The notes: generated from the sequence alone by a model not told the origin. DNA of 44,978 bases from Candidatus Pacearchaeota archaeon (GCA_023139205.1 JAGLOA010000005.1:1-44978), one strand, 5' to 3'; shown: positions 17,697 to 27,157, counted from the first letter of the stretch. Program-made: numbers and translations.

Positions 17697-18364
17697 CCCA
17701 GCATCTCCTTAAATTCTTTTAAGTTAATAGCATTTCCATCTAACGAATTAATTTTATTTTTCAACCTAATATCTTCTGTAACTAAAACAAAATTATTTTT
17801 TATTGCAACTTCACCTATTAAAGCATCTTCAGTATGTTTTAAATTTTCTTTTCTTATCTCTTCCAATAATTTTGCATCTCCCAGTCTCGCTTCCCCCAAT
17901 CTAGAAAGACTTAAAACAAAAGAATTTGTGGGAATAACAATTGGGGACAATTTTGTCATAAACAAAATTAATCTTGCCCTTTTATCTTCATCAGGACATT
18001 TGCTTATCTCATCTGTTTGAATATGAGTGATATAAAATTCAAAGTCTTCTCTTTTTTCAGAAAGTGATCCAATATTCAAAGTTCCATCAGCAATTAAATC
18101 ATAAATATTGCTATCAAAAATTATTTTTTGTTTTATCTTTTTTTGAGTTGGTTCAATTAGCGACCATTCCCTCAAAATCTTCTCTCCCTCTTTGGTTAGG
18201 TGAAATGCAAGTGAATTATCCCAAAAAAGCAATCCTTCTTCTTTCATTGCTCTCAAAAATCCTGCATTATAACCTTGTTTTTTTAGAGATTCAAAATCCT
18301 CCGAATAATTAGAATTATCTGCCTTATTTATTAATTTTAAAACTTCAGTTTTTTTCTCTTTCAT
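17693..18364 (-). CDS. winged-helix-like N-terminus plus PIN-domain protein
   Basis: KQKIIFDSNIYDLI, HTEDALIGEVAIKNNFVLVTEDIRLKNKI; N-terminus LRAMKEEGLLFWDNSLAFHLTKEGEKIL. Confidence 0.7.
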   Translation of the reverse strand: MKEKKTEVLKLINKADNSNYSEDFESLKKQGYNAGFLRAMKEEGLLFWDNSLAFHLTKEGEKILREWSLIEPTQKKIKQKIIFDSNIYDLIADGTLNIGSLSEKREDFEFYITHIQTDEISKCPDEDKRARLILFMTKLSPIVIPTNSFVLSLSRLGEARLGDAKLLEEIRKENLKHTEDALIGEVAIKNNFVLVTEDIRLKNKINSLDGNAINLKEFKEMLG

Positions 18365-18777
18365 CTCAATCCCAAAATCTTTTTATTTTCTTTGTAATGT
18401 TTAATTATTTTTTCTACAACTTTTAATTGAATTACTTTTACCATGTTGGTATTTTGTTTATTTAATTCTGGATGCAATAAAACTATTCCTTCTTTTAAAT
18501 CATCATCAACTAAATGATAATAATGAAATATTATTTTCTCAATCATCTTAGTCTCCATTGGATTTGATGGGATTAAAAATCCCCAATCACTTTGATTAAC
18601 TTCATCAATTTTCTTTTTCAACGCAACAAGAGGACCATAAACTTTTTCTAATTTTTCTCTTGCTATCTTTTTTTTATCTTCTTGTTTATCTCTCCAAATA
18701 GTAAACCCAATTATTAAAACAGATGCAATTATCGCTCCTGCAAATCCACTAAGCAGAGATATCCATATTTGTTCCAC
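18361..18777 (-). CDS. single-TM protein of unknown function (GTG start)
   Basis: N-terminal TM LLSGFAGAIIASVLIIGFTIW then REKLEKVYGPLVALKKKIDE; directly abuts hsdM stop. Confidence 0.65.
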   Translation of the reverse strand: MEQIWISLLSGFAGAIIASVLIIGFTIWRDKQEDKKKIAREKLEKVYGPLVALKKKIDEVNQSDWGFLIPSNPMETKMIEKIIFHYYHLVDDDLKEGIVLLHPELNKQNTNMVKVIQLKVVEKIIKHYKENKKILGLR

Positions 18778-20193
18778 CTAAACCTCCCCCTTAATCTTTT
18801 CAATCAACTCTTTACTCTTTCCCATACTCTCTTCCAACTTCTCTAAAATCTCTTTACTGCTCAAAATTTCCTCCTCTTCTTTTCCATTAGGATTATTGAT
18901 ATCTAAATTATAAGTTCTTTTTTGAATTTCATTAATTGAAACTTTCCAGGCATATTTGTTCTCCTTTCTATTTTCCCACCATTGTTTTTCTAAATCAAAT
19001 TCTTTAATCTGAATTGGCTTTCCCTTATTGTAAGTTTTATATCCTTCTGGAAGAGGGTGTTCAAAATACCAAATTTCTTTTGTTGGTTTTCCTTTTTCAA
19101 AAAATAATAAATTAGTTCTAATTCCAGTGTATGGATTAAATACTCCATTCGGAAGTCTTACTATTGTGTGGAGATTAAATTCTGAAAGTAATTTTTCTTT
19201 TATCCTTGTTTTTACACCTTCCCCAAATAAAAATCCATCAGGCAAAACAATTCCGCATCTTCCTTCATCTCTTAATAATTTCATAATCAAAATCAAAAAT
19301 AAATCTGCTGTTTCTCTTGTCTGAAATCCAGAAGGAAAGTTTTGCTCAATTCCGTCTTCTTCTGCTCCTCCAAAAGGAGGATTTGTAACAACGCAATCAA
19401 CCATATCTTTATCAGTATAATCTCTTAATGGTCTTGATAATGAATTATCATGTTTTATATTTGGCTCTTCAAGATCATGCAAAATCAAATTGGTCATACA
19501 TAATAAATGAGGCAAGGGTTTTTTCTCAATTCCTCTGATATTTTTCTCAATTATTTTAATCTCTTCCACATTATCCAGTTCTTTTTTCATATTTTCTAAA
19601 GCAGAAACTAAAAATCCCCCTGTCCCACAAGCAGGGTCTAAAACAATTTCTCCTAATTTGGGATTAACCATATCAACAATAAATTGGGTAACTGCTCTAG
19701 GGGTATAAAATTCCCCTGCACTTCCTGCACTTTGCAATTCTTTTAATATTGCCTCATAAATATCATTAAACAAATGCCTGTCTTTAGAACTGGTGAAATC
19801 AATTTTATTTATCTCATTAATAACCTGCCTCATTAAGACGCCATTTTTCATATAATTATAAGTATCCTCAAAAACCTGCCTTACAATGGCTGCTTTTTTA
19901 TTTTTCTCAATCTCTAAACCTTTAATTTTCTCAAACACTTTATCATTAATAAAATCAAGCAATTCTTCTCCAGTAATGCCCTCTTCATCATTTGCCCAAT
20001 TTCTCCATCTAATTTCTTCGGACAAGGGAGATTTATATTTTGAATTTTCTGCTTCTTTCTCCTCTTCCATTGCATCAAAAACTTTTAAAAAAATCATCCA
20101 AGTCATTTGGGAAATTCTTTGTGCATCTCCATCCACTCCGGGATCTTTTCGCATAATGTTCCTTACAGTATGGACTATATTTTGAACCGACAT
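18778..20193 (-). CDS. hsdM: type I restriction-modification DNA methyltransferase subunit
   Basis: QRISQMTWMIFLKVFD, AGEFYTPRAVTQFIVDMVNPKLGEIVLDPACGTGGFL, VVTNPPFGG. Confidence 0.96.
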   Translation of the reverse strand: MSVQNIVHTVRNIMRKDPGVDGDAQRISQMTWMIFLKVFDAMEEEKEAENSKYKSPLSEEIRWRNWANDEEGITGEELLDFINDKVFEKIKGLEIEKNKKAAIVRQVFEDTYNYMKNGVLMRQVINEINKIDFTSSKDRHLFNDIYEAILKELQSAGSAGEFYTPRAVTQFIVDMVNPKLGEIVLDPACGTGGFLVSALENMKKELDNVEEIKIIEKNIRGIEKKPLPHLLCMTNLILHDLEEPNIKHDNSLSRPLRDYTDKDMVDCVVTNPPFGGAEEDGIEQNFPSGFQTRETADLFLILIMKLLRDEGRCGIVLPDGFLFGEGVKTRIKEKLLSEFNLHTIVRLPNGVFNPYTGIRTNLLFFEKGKPTKEIWYFEHPLPEGYKTYNKGKPIQIKEFDLEKQWWENRKENKYAWKVSINEIQKRTYNLDINNPNGKEEEEILSSKEILEKLEESMGKSKELIEKIKGEV

Positions 20194-20333
20194 ACTAATC
20201 CAAGAAATAACAAGATTTTAAGTTTATCTACTCTTCTTCAACATCCTTCCTTTTACTTAAACTTAACCTAAAACTCTTTTCAATCTCAAAATCTAAAACC
20301 CCAAAACTATCTTGCCTAAACATTAACCTCTTT

Positions 20334-20951
20334 TTATGAAACATAATCTCTAACCCTCCTAATCAAAATAAATTTAAATTCTTTTTCCAAAACCTTCTTA
20401 TTATCCAAAATTCCTTTATCTCTTGTAACAAAAGAAATTTTCTTTTTGTTTTTCTTAGAATATTCATTTGCAATGCAGATAATTTTTAAATCAGCAAAGT
20501 GCAACCCGGGAATTTTCTTTAGATACTTGAATAATTTTCTATTCTTTTTTAAAATCTTTTTCTCTTCATCTTTTTTATCTGGATAATAAGCAACTTTATC
20601 CAACCAAGAACTAATTGAATACAATCTGTCAACTGATTTAATCAAAATATCTACAAGTTTCCCTTCATCAGAAAAGTCATTTGATTTGTGTTTCAGAACA
20701 TTGTAAATATTTGTAAATTTCTTTTCAAGAAAAATTAATTCTTTCTTCCCAACAATTTCTATTCCATTTCCAATATCAAAGGATATCTTATGAAAAATCA
20801 TAATTAAATCGCCTATCTTTTTTTCTAATTCCCAATTCAATGAAAAAGGTATAGGTCTTTTATTTTCTTTAATAAATTTTTTAGTTGCCTTCAAGAACAA
20901 TTTATCATAAATAGAAAGAATAAAAATATTCGTATCAAGAAGAAAACACAA
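20334..20951 (-). CDS. PIN-domain-like nuclease
   Basis: MCFLLDTNIFILSIYDKLF, HFADLKIICIANEY, ISFVTRDKGI. Confidence 0.65.
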   Translation of the reverse strand: MCFLLDTNIFILSIYDKLFLKATKKFIKENKRPIPFSLNWELEKKIGDLIMIFHKISFDIGNGIEIVGKKELIFLEKKFTNIYNVLKHKSNDFSDEGKLVDILIKSVDRLYSISSWLDKVAYYPDKKDEEKKILKKNRKLFKYLKKIPGLHFADLKIICIANEYSKKNKKKISFVTRDKGILDNKKVLEKEFKFILIRRVRDYVS

Positions 20952-20953
20952 TT

Positions 20954-21559
20954 TTAAACTACCTCAATTTTTTCTAAGGGATGATACCCTCTCCAAATTT
21001 CTTTTATCTTTTTTAAAGAATCTTTTAAATATAAAGTTTCTTTTATTTTTCCAGAAATAAATAAGTAAGATTGCATAAGAGAAGAAGCAATCTCATTCAA
21101 ACTATTTACTTCATTTTGACTTACTTGATTATCATCTAACTTAAATTTTATCAATTTCAATAATTTTTCATTAGAACCAAGCAAATAAAGTGCATCCTTA
21201 AAATGCATATAATTATCTGCTCCATAAACTTCTTTTTGAACTAAAATATCTCTTTCAATTAAAGAATCAATAGATAATGCAACAAGCTCCCCCATCTTCT
21301 TTACCGAAATAGTAACAGGAAAATCATTTTTGGGCTTTGAACTAATTAAAGATTTTAATTTATGAAGAAATTTCACTTCATTATAAGTCCAAACATTTAA
21401 ACTAATTAATTCTTTTATAGAATTATTCATAATCTTGAGGCTATTTTTAAACCAAAAAATATCTAATCTATTTCTAAGGGGGGAAATTTTTAATTTACTA
21501 TACACATCAGTAATTAAATCGTTGTATTCTGCATACTTTACTAAAGATTGCATAACCAT
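20954..21559 (-). CDS. hypothetical protein, possible partner of the PIN protein
   Basis: 201 aa helical protein; stop 3 nt before the PIN gene start. Confidence 0.5.
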   Translation of the reverse strand: MVMQSLVKYAEYNDLITDVYSKLKISPLRNRLDIFWFKNSLKIMNNSIKELISLNVWTYNEVKFLHKLKSLISSKPKNDFPVTISVKKMGELVALSIDSLIERDILVQKEVYGADNYMHFKDALYLLGSNEKLLKLIKFKLDDNQVSQNEVNSLNEIASSLMQSYLFISGKIKETLYLKDSLKKIKEIWRGYHPLEKIEVV

Positions 21560-21596
21560 ACAATTTCTAAAAATTCATCCTTTTTATAATTTACTT

Positions 21597-23126
21597 TCAT
21601 AACTCATACAACTTTTTAACAATCTTCACTTCAGCCAAAGTATCCAACTCACAATATTTCTCTAAAGCATCTCTAATTTTTTTTCTTTCTTCATCATCAA
21701 CATCTTCATCATAAGTTATTCTTTCATATTCATAACTCGCCAATGCCCCATTTTTAATATCCATCTCATTATAAGACAAATCACTCATCACAGGCAAGAC
21801 ATATTTTATACTTGCAGAACCTTTTTGTTTAGAATCATAATACCAGAAATTTCTAAAGACATCCCAAAGGTCTTTTATTCTTAATTGAATATTTTTCTCA
21901 TACCATTCTTTAAACTCTTGGAAAGCATCTGAACATTCCCTCATAACTCCTTTCTCAAAACCCTGATTGTAAACTAAAATATCTCCTTTATCTCCCAAAC
22001 TATCTTTTAATGCCTGTAAAAATTTTGATCGCGGATTACTTGTTCCTTCTGCTAAAAAAGAAATATGTTTTAATTCAGAATCTTTGCTTTCCTGAACATG
22101 CAATGAGAACTGAAAAGGAATTCTTTGATAAGGTTTCATTCCATCAAACTTAGGAATTGCAGGATTAATTGTTTCAAAATCTAAATAATAAATTGGATAC
22201 TTTAAATTTTTCAAAAAGAAATCAATTTGCTCTTTATCTATATGTTTTCCATTATTTTTGCCCTCTTTAGAGGGTACGCCCTCTCCCAGACCTACTTCCT
22301 CTGGACCTACTTGGTGGTTGGGTGCTGCCAGAAGTCTTTGAATTTTTTGCTTGTCATTTAGTTTAACATCATCTGGAACTTCATTTAACTTTTTAATTCC
22401 TGAATCATATAATTCAAAACATTTCAACTTCCTCATCCTGTAAAATTCAAATACACTTTCCTCTGGAACATCTTTCCAACATTCTTCTTTTATCGGGCAA
22501 TCATAAGGATCACTACAATAAACTCCTATTGAACAATTTGGCTCTCCTTCAGATTCAATAATTTTAATCATATTCTTTATTCTTCCTTTAATTCCTTTTG
22601 AAAATTCTTCGACCTTTTCAGTTATATCTGTCTGAACAAAAAATTCTTTTGGCTCAATCTCTCCATCCTTAACACATTCATTATTAATATGCATCAAAAA
22701 ACATTTTCTTATTTTCAATCCTGTTTTTTCATAAACATATTTCTGAAAAGAAACATCATGAATATTCACCTCCTTTACTTTTGTTGCACTTTTTACTTCA
22801 ATAATATCCCATTTATTTCCGACAGGAGAAAGAACATCTGCTCTTGAAAAAAGTCCTTCTTCTAAAAAACCTGCTTCAAATAAAGGGACTTTCTTATTCA
22901 ACTTTTTTTTAGTGCTATCAATATTTTTCTTAAATCCCAACTCTGCCAAATCAATTCCGTCTTCAAAAACCTTTTTAGCATATTCTCCAATTATCTTCCC
23001 CACATCAAACTTTTGCTGAGCAAGTTTATCTGGTTCTGGAATTCTCTCTTTATCATTAATTTTAACCCATAATAATTTGGGGCATTGTAATCCCAAAAGA
23101 TAATTTGATTTTGTTAAAAATGCCAT
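21597..23126 (-). CDS. DUF2779-like protein (Cas4/PD-(D/E)XK-like N-terminus, RNase H-like C-terminus)
   Basis: LTKSNYLLGLQCPKLLW, DIIEVKSATKVKEVNIHDVSFQKYVYEKTG, Cys residues near end of first half, PIYYLDFETINPAIPKFDGMKPYQRIPFQFSLH, ALEKYCELDTLAEVKIVKKL. Confidence 0.8.
   Translation of the reverse strand: MAFLTKSNYLLGLQCPKLLWVKINDKERIPEPDKLAQQKFDVGKIIGEYAKKVFEDGIDLAELGFKKNIDSTKKKLNKKVPLFEAGFLEEGLFSRADVLSPVGNKWDIIEVKSATKVKEVNIHDVSFQKYVYEKTGLKIRKCFLMHINNECVKDGEIEPKEFFVQTDITEKVEEFSKGIKGRIKNMIKIIESEGEPNCSIGVYCSDPYDCPIKEECWKDVPEESVFEFYRMRKLKCFELYDSGIKKLNEVPDDVKLNDKQKIQRLLAAPNHQVGPEEVGLGEGVPSKEGKNNGKHIDKEQIDFFLKNLKYPIYYLDFETINPAIPKFDGMKPYQRIPFQFSLHVQESKDSELKHISFLAEGTSNPRSKFLQALKDSLGDKGDILVYNQGFEKGVMRECSDAFQEFKEWYEKNIQLRIKDLWDVFRNFWYYDSKQKGSASIKYVLPVMSDLSYNEMDIKNGALASYEYERITYDEDVDDEERKKIRDALEKYCELDTLAEVKIVKKLYEL
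22260..22332. repeat. GC-rich in-frame insertion with stacked palindromes inside the DUF2779-like gene
   Basis: CCCTCT-TT-AGAGGG-TACG-CCCTCT and a CCTACTT direct repeat; encodes AAPNHQVGPEEVGLGEGVPSKEGK; composition much more GC-rich than flanks. Confidence 0.5.
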
Positions 23127-23182
23127 AAAAAAACAAAAATTCTCTTATTTTTAATTCTTCCTACAAACCAAAATTCTCAACT

Positions 23183-23500
23183 TTATTTTTTTATTCTTGT
23201 TAAAATATTTATAGATAAAACTAACAAGATAACATCTACAATTATTGTTGGCAAACCAAATTGATAGATTATAGATAAAATTAAATCAATTAATGCTATA
23301 AAGATGACCATGATTAATCCCCATCTAGTTTTTTTTAATATTCCTGCTAAAGCAATAAGATATAAAACTCCAAAAATTAATGCTATAAAAAAAGAAACAC
23401 TAATAATTGTTTGTCCTGGCATAAGGAATATAAGTGATTGTCCAAGAACTCTAATTGCAAGTAAAATCATTAAGATTATTGCGGATGAACTATATTTCAT
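23183..23500 (-). CDS. membrane protein
   Basis: 105 aa, mostly hydrophobic. Confidence 0.55.
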   Translation of the reverse strand: MKYSSSAIILMILLAIRVLGQSLIFLMPGQTIISVSFFIALIFGVLYLIALAGILKKTRWGLIMVIFIALIDLILSIIYQFGLPTIIVDVILLVLSINILTRIKK

Positions 23501-23595
23501 AAATTTTTTCTATTTTGAGTATTTAAAAATTTTGTTGTGATTAATTTTTCTTTTATTTTCTCTTAAATCTATTTCTCTCTCAATTTTAGAATCCT

Positions 23596-23868
23596 CTACA
23601 ATCCAAAATTCTCAACAAAATTCTCAATGACTTTGTATTCCTGTAAAAATTCCTGTCCTTTTTTTGTCAGAGAAAAAGTCTTCTTTTCTTTTTCATCAAT
23701 ATCCAACTTAATAAATTTCTTGCTAATCAACTCATTAATATATTCTTTAAACATTTGAGGAGACAAATTAGAAGCATACAATAATCTTGTTGGTTTTATC
23801 TGGCGATTTTCTTTAATTGCATTAAGAATATCCTTGATTACATTTAACCTTTCTCTTTTCTTTGACAT
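23596..23868 (-). CDS. winged-helix transcriptional regulator
   Basis: IKPTRLLYASNLSPQMFKEYINELISKKFIKLD...FSLTKKGQEFLQEYK. Confidence 0.75.
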   Translation of the reverse strand: MSKKRERLNVIKDILNAIKENRQIKPTRLLYASNLSPQMFKEYINELISKKFIKLDIDEKEKKTFSLTKKGQEFLQEYKVIENFVENFGL

Positions 23869-23869
23869 T

Positions 23870-24538
23870 TTATTTAGTTGTTACTTTAATTACCCCATAT
23901 AAAAATAATAAAAAGATAATTAGATTTAAGAGATAAATAATTATTAAAATTCCCTGATTTAAATCAATTAATAGTAATGTAAGGGCGTTTAATGACCATG
24001 CAATAAGACTTAACATCATTGCTATAAAATAAAATTTAAGGAATTTGTGGCGTCTTCCGTTTTTCCTGTAATTTATATAAGCTATAATTGAGATAAAGGC
24101 AAAAAGAATAATCTGTGAACAAAACATAATAAAACCTGTTTTCCACAAATAATCTAAAAATACAATTATGAAACCCATAATATAAAAAATAAGGATATTC
24201 AAATTAAACAATGAACTAGAATAATCTGCTTTAGCAGTTTCTATTTTTTTCCATAAAAGACTATAAAGCAAGAAAAATCCAGCCATAATAAAAAAACATT
24301 TGAATATTGTTAAAGATAAAAATTTATAATCTGAAAATAATCCAAGAAAATATCTAGAAATAAAACCAAGCCCATAAAAAAGAAATGCATTTCTAAGATA
24401 TCTAATTCCATTGTGTGAACTAAGGCGAAAAAGCCTGTCTGTTTTAAAAACTATAATTGCACAAATAAAAACAATTGCTAATGCATAAAAAATTTTAATT
24501 AATTCTTTGTTCTCAATAATAAAATTATAAAACCACAT
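23870..24538 (-). CDS. multi-pass membrane protein
   Basis: 222 aa with ~7 hydrophobic segments. Confidence 0.65.
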   Translation of the reverse strand: MWFYNFIIENKELIKIFYALAIVFICAIIVFKTDRLFRLSSHNGIRYLRNAFLFYGLGFISRYFLGLFSDYKFLSLTIFKCFFIMAGFFLLYSLLWKKIETAKADYSSSLFNLNILIFYIMGFIIVFLDYLWKTGFIMFCSQIILFAFISIIAYINYRKNGRRHKFLKFYFIAMMLSLIAWSLNALTLLLIDLNQGILIIIYLLNLIIFLLFLYGVIKVTTK

Positions 24539-24700
24539 AAAATTAGATTTTCCCTGATTTATTAAAGTTATAGATACTTTGAATATATATTTCTCCTATA
24601 TACTTTTACTTCTGATTGCTTATAAAGAGTTTTTCTTTAAGATAATTATAAATTAAATAGGAGATGATATAAAACAAAAAAATTTAACCTCAAACCTCTT

Positions 24701-24778
24701 GGCAGGGTTTTATTTAATAAATGCAAAATGATGGCTGGATTTAATCCAAATATCTTGCTACTAAAATAAAACCTTGCC
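24701..24778. repeat. long inverted repeat in intergenic region (candidate structured RNA)
   Basis: GGCAGGGTTTTATTT (24701-24715) pairs with AAATAAAACCTTGCC (24764-24778), 14/15 Watson-Crick plus one G-U; inner GGATT-T-AATCC hairpin. Confidence 0.6.
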
Positions 24779-24967
24779 TTTAACTATCTCACTCCCATTA
24801 TGCTCACATCATCGAAATCACATTATAAGCTCGTAATTAAATAAATCATGAAATCAATTTTGATTTCAAAGTAAAAAAGATGGATGAAGATATACCCCCC
24901 TAACAAATAAAAGAAGTGATGCTTTAAAGTGAGATATTTCCCTTAAGAGTATCTAAGAAATAGAATC

Positions 24968-27133
24968 TTAACTTATTTCTTCACTTAGCTCATCAAAACC
25001 TTTTTGCAGAGAATTTAAATCTAATGTAAGATCTTCAATTGTATTTCCTTCACTAATTTCAACTTCCATGGTTTGTTTTTTTCCGCCAAACAAATTTTTA
25101 AACCAGTTTACTATTTTTGAAAAAACTCCTTGATTTGATGTTTCTCTAATTGCTCCTCCAGTTATAGTTGGATCAAATTCTTCTCCTGGATTTTCATGAC
25201 CTGGTTCATAACTATCTGGTCCTGTTCCAGAATCATCTCCAAATTCACCTGAAGCATCTTTACATTCTATATCTACAATACATTCATAACCTTCACCAGA
25301 GTCTCCATAAATCGGCTCTCCATAACAATGTTCACATCTTGAAGTACATGCATTTTCTTTTTCTTCTAATTGTTCTTCAGTTATACAAGCACCTTCATAT
25401 AATCCAACACATTTTTCAGCACACTCTCTGCATCTTGGATTTTGCTCTCCTGCTCCTTCTTCCTGTCCTGGCATACAGGTTACTCCTGGTCCAACACATT
25501 CCATAATGCACATTTCTTCTTTGCTCATATCAGGCATACCTTCCATATCCTCCCTGTCGTCCATCTCTGGTCCTTTTCTCATTCCACATTCATCTTCACA
25601 TTTTTCTAAATTCTTTTCCATGCATGCAAACATTCCATCATCACACCCTCTAACAATACATTTTTCCATACAAGCTTCTGCTTCAGGATCTTCTCCAGGT
25701 CCATGAGGTCCTATTATTATTTTTTTAAGTTTATCACAACTTCCTACACAGCTAATATCTTGTTTTATTAAATCTTCAGTTCCTCTAAAAGTAGTATAAT
25801 ACCTTCTTGGAACACCATATTCTGCACTTTCTCCATCAGCCATATAAACGATTATTTTACAAATTCCTTCAGAAAAAGAAAGATCAATCTTAACAATTTT
25901 ACCATCTGGGTCTGGAGGAACAAAGGATTCAACATCTTTATATTTGTCACAATTTCTAACTTTTTCTAAAGAAGATTTTTCTTTTTCAACCCATTGCTTT
26001 AATTCATCTTTATTTTGAAAAGGTCCTCCATAAAATTCCTCATACTGCTCAAACATTTCTTCAGCAATATAATCTTCTGTTGGCATTTTTCCTTCGATAA
26101 TTCCTGTTGTAACATCAGAAAGAGTTTTTTTCAAAGACTGCACATTAGACAAAATTTCTCTTCTTTTATCTTCGCTTAAATTTCCCATTGCTAAATCAAT
26201 TTTAATATCCTGTATCTTATTTTCAACACCCTCTAATCTTTCTTTTGCTTCATCAAAAATCTCTCCTTCAAAATTTTCAAGTTTAGTTTTAATTAAACCA
26301 ATACCATCTTCCATTTTTTCCAGTCTTTTAGCTGAATTCTCTATTTCTTTCTGGGTTATTTTTCCTAATTCTTTTTTTATCTTAATTGTTTCCTGCTCCC
26401 TTAAAATACATCTTGGCTCTCCTTTAATTAAAGTGAATTTTCCACCATCTTTCTTGCACATAATAGCCTGCTCTTTTAAAGGGTCTTCTTTATATTTTTC
26501 TTTTAGTTTTTCATCAAATTGTTTTTTGAAATTTTCATTAATACACATAACTGAAGAGCAACCACCTTCATCAACAAAATGCTCAACTTTGCCTTGACAA
26601 GTTTTTTCAACTTCATCTAATTCTTCCTGTGTTGGACATTCTGTGCTTGCAAATCCTGCATTACCCTGCTTAATACATACTGGATTACCTTCAACAATCT
26701 CAAATTTTCCATCACAATTATCCATCTCATTTTTAATATTAAATTCATTAAATTCCTGCTTATCAAAATCACATTCCATCTGCATTATTCCATTTCCAGT
26801 TTCTTTCATCTTACATCCTTCTGGAATTTCTTCTTCCCCAAAATATTCTTTTTCAGATTCAGGGAAATCTTTTCTTTCAAAATCTTCATAATCCTCAGAA
26901 GTATCTTTTTCTTCAAAATCTTTAGAATCATCAAAACTTTCTTGTGGAGTGTTGGAAGGAGAATCCATATTTTCTTCATTAGGGGAAAAAATTTCATCTT
27001 CAGGAGATTCACTTTGCTCATAAACTTCTGGTATTTGTTCTTGTTCAGGATCTGTTTCTTCCTGTGCAAATGAAACAGGAGTTAGAATTAACATACACAA
27101 AACTAAAAATACAAATACCTGCCCCTTTTTCAT
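24968..27133 (-). CDS. secreted/surface acidic Cys-rich protein
   Basis: Signal peptide MKKGQVFVFLVLCMLILTPVSFAQ; repeated CMEKC/CxxxC segments; C-terminal ITGGAIRETSNQGVFSKIVNWFKNLFGG. Confidence 0.75.
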   Translation of the reverse strand: MKKGQVFVFLVLCMLILTPVSFAQEETDPEQEQIPEVYEQSESPEDEIFSPNEENMDSPSNTPQESFDDSKDFEEKDTSEDYEDFERKDFPESEKEYFGEEEIPEGCKMKETGNGIMQMECDFDKQEFNEFNIKNEMDNCDGKFEIVEGNPVCIKQGNAGFASTECPTQEELDEVEKTCQGKVEHFVDEGGCSSVMCINENFKKQFDEKLKEKYKEDPLKEQAIMCKKDGGKFTLIKGEPRCILREQETIKIKKELGKITQKEIENSAKRLEKMEDGIGLIKTKLENFEGEIFDEAKERLEGVENKIQDIKIDLAMGNLSEDKRREILSNVQSLKKTLSDVTTGIIEGKMPTEDYIAEEMFEQYEEFYGGPFQNKDELKQWVEKEKSSLEKVRNCDKYKDVESFVPPDPDGKIVKIDLSFSEGICKIIVYMADGESAEYGVPRRYYTTFRGTEDLIKQDISCVGSCDKLKKIIIGPHGPGEDPEAEACMEKCIVRGCDDGMFACMEKNLEKCEDECGMRKGPEMDDREDMEGMPDMSKEEMCIMECVGPGVTCMPGQEEGAGEQNPRCRECAEKCVGLYEGACITEEQLEEKENACTSRCEHCYGEPIYGDSGEGYECIVDIECKDASGEFGDDSGTGPDSYEPGHENPGEEFDPTITGGAIRETSNQGVFSKIVNWFKNLFGGKKQTMEVEISEGNTIEDLTLDLNSLQKGFDELSEEIS

Positions 27134-27157
27134 AAAGAAAAGAATGAATTTTAATTT

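Noticed and set aside
25168-25706. Plus-strand ORFs rich in His/Leu/Ser opposite the Cys-rich surface protein
   Set aside because: Antisense translation of repetitive acidic/Cys-rich codons
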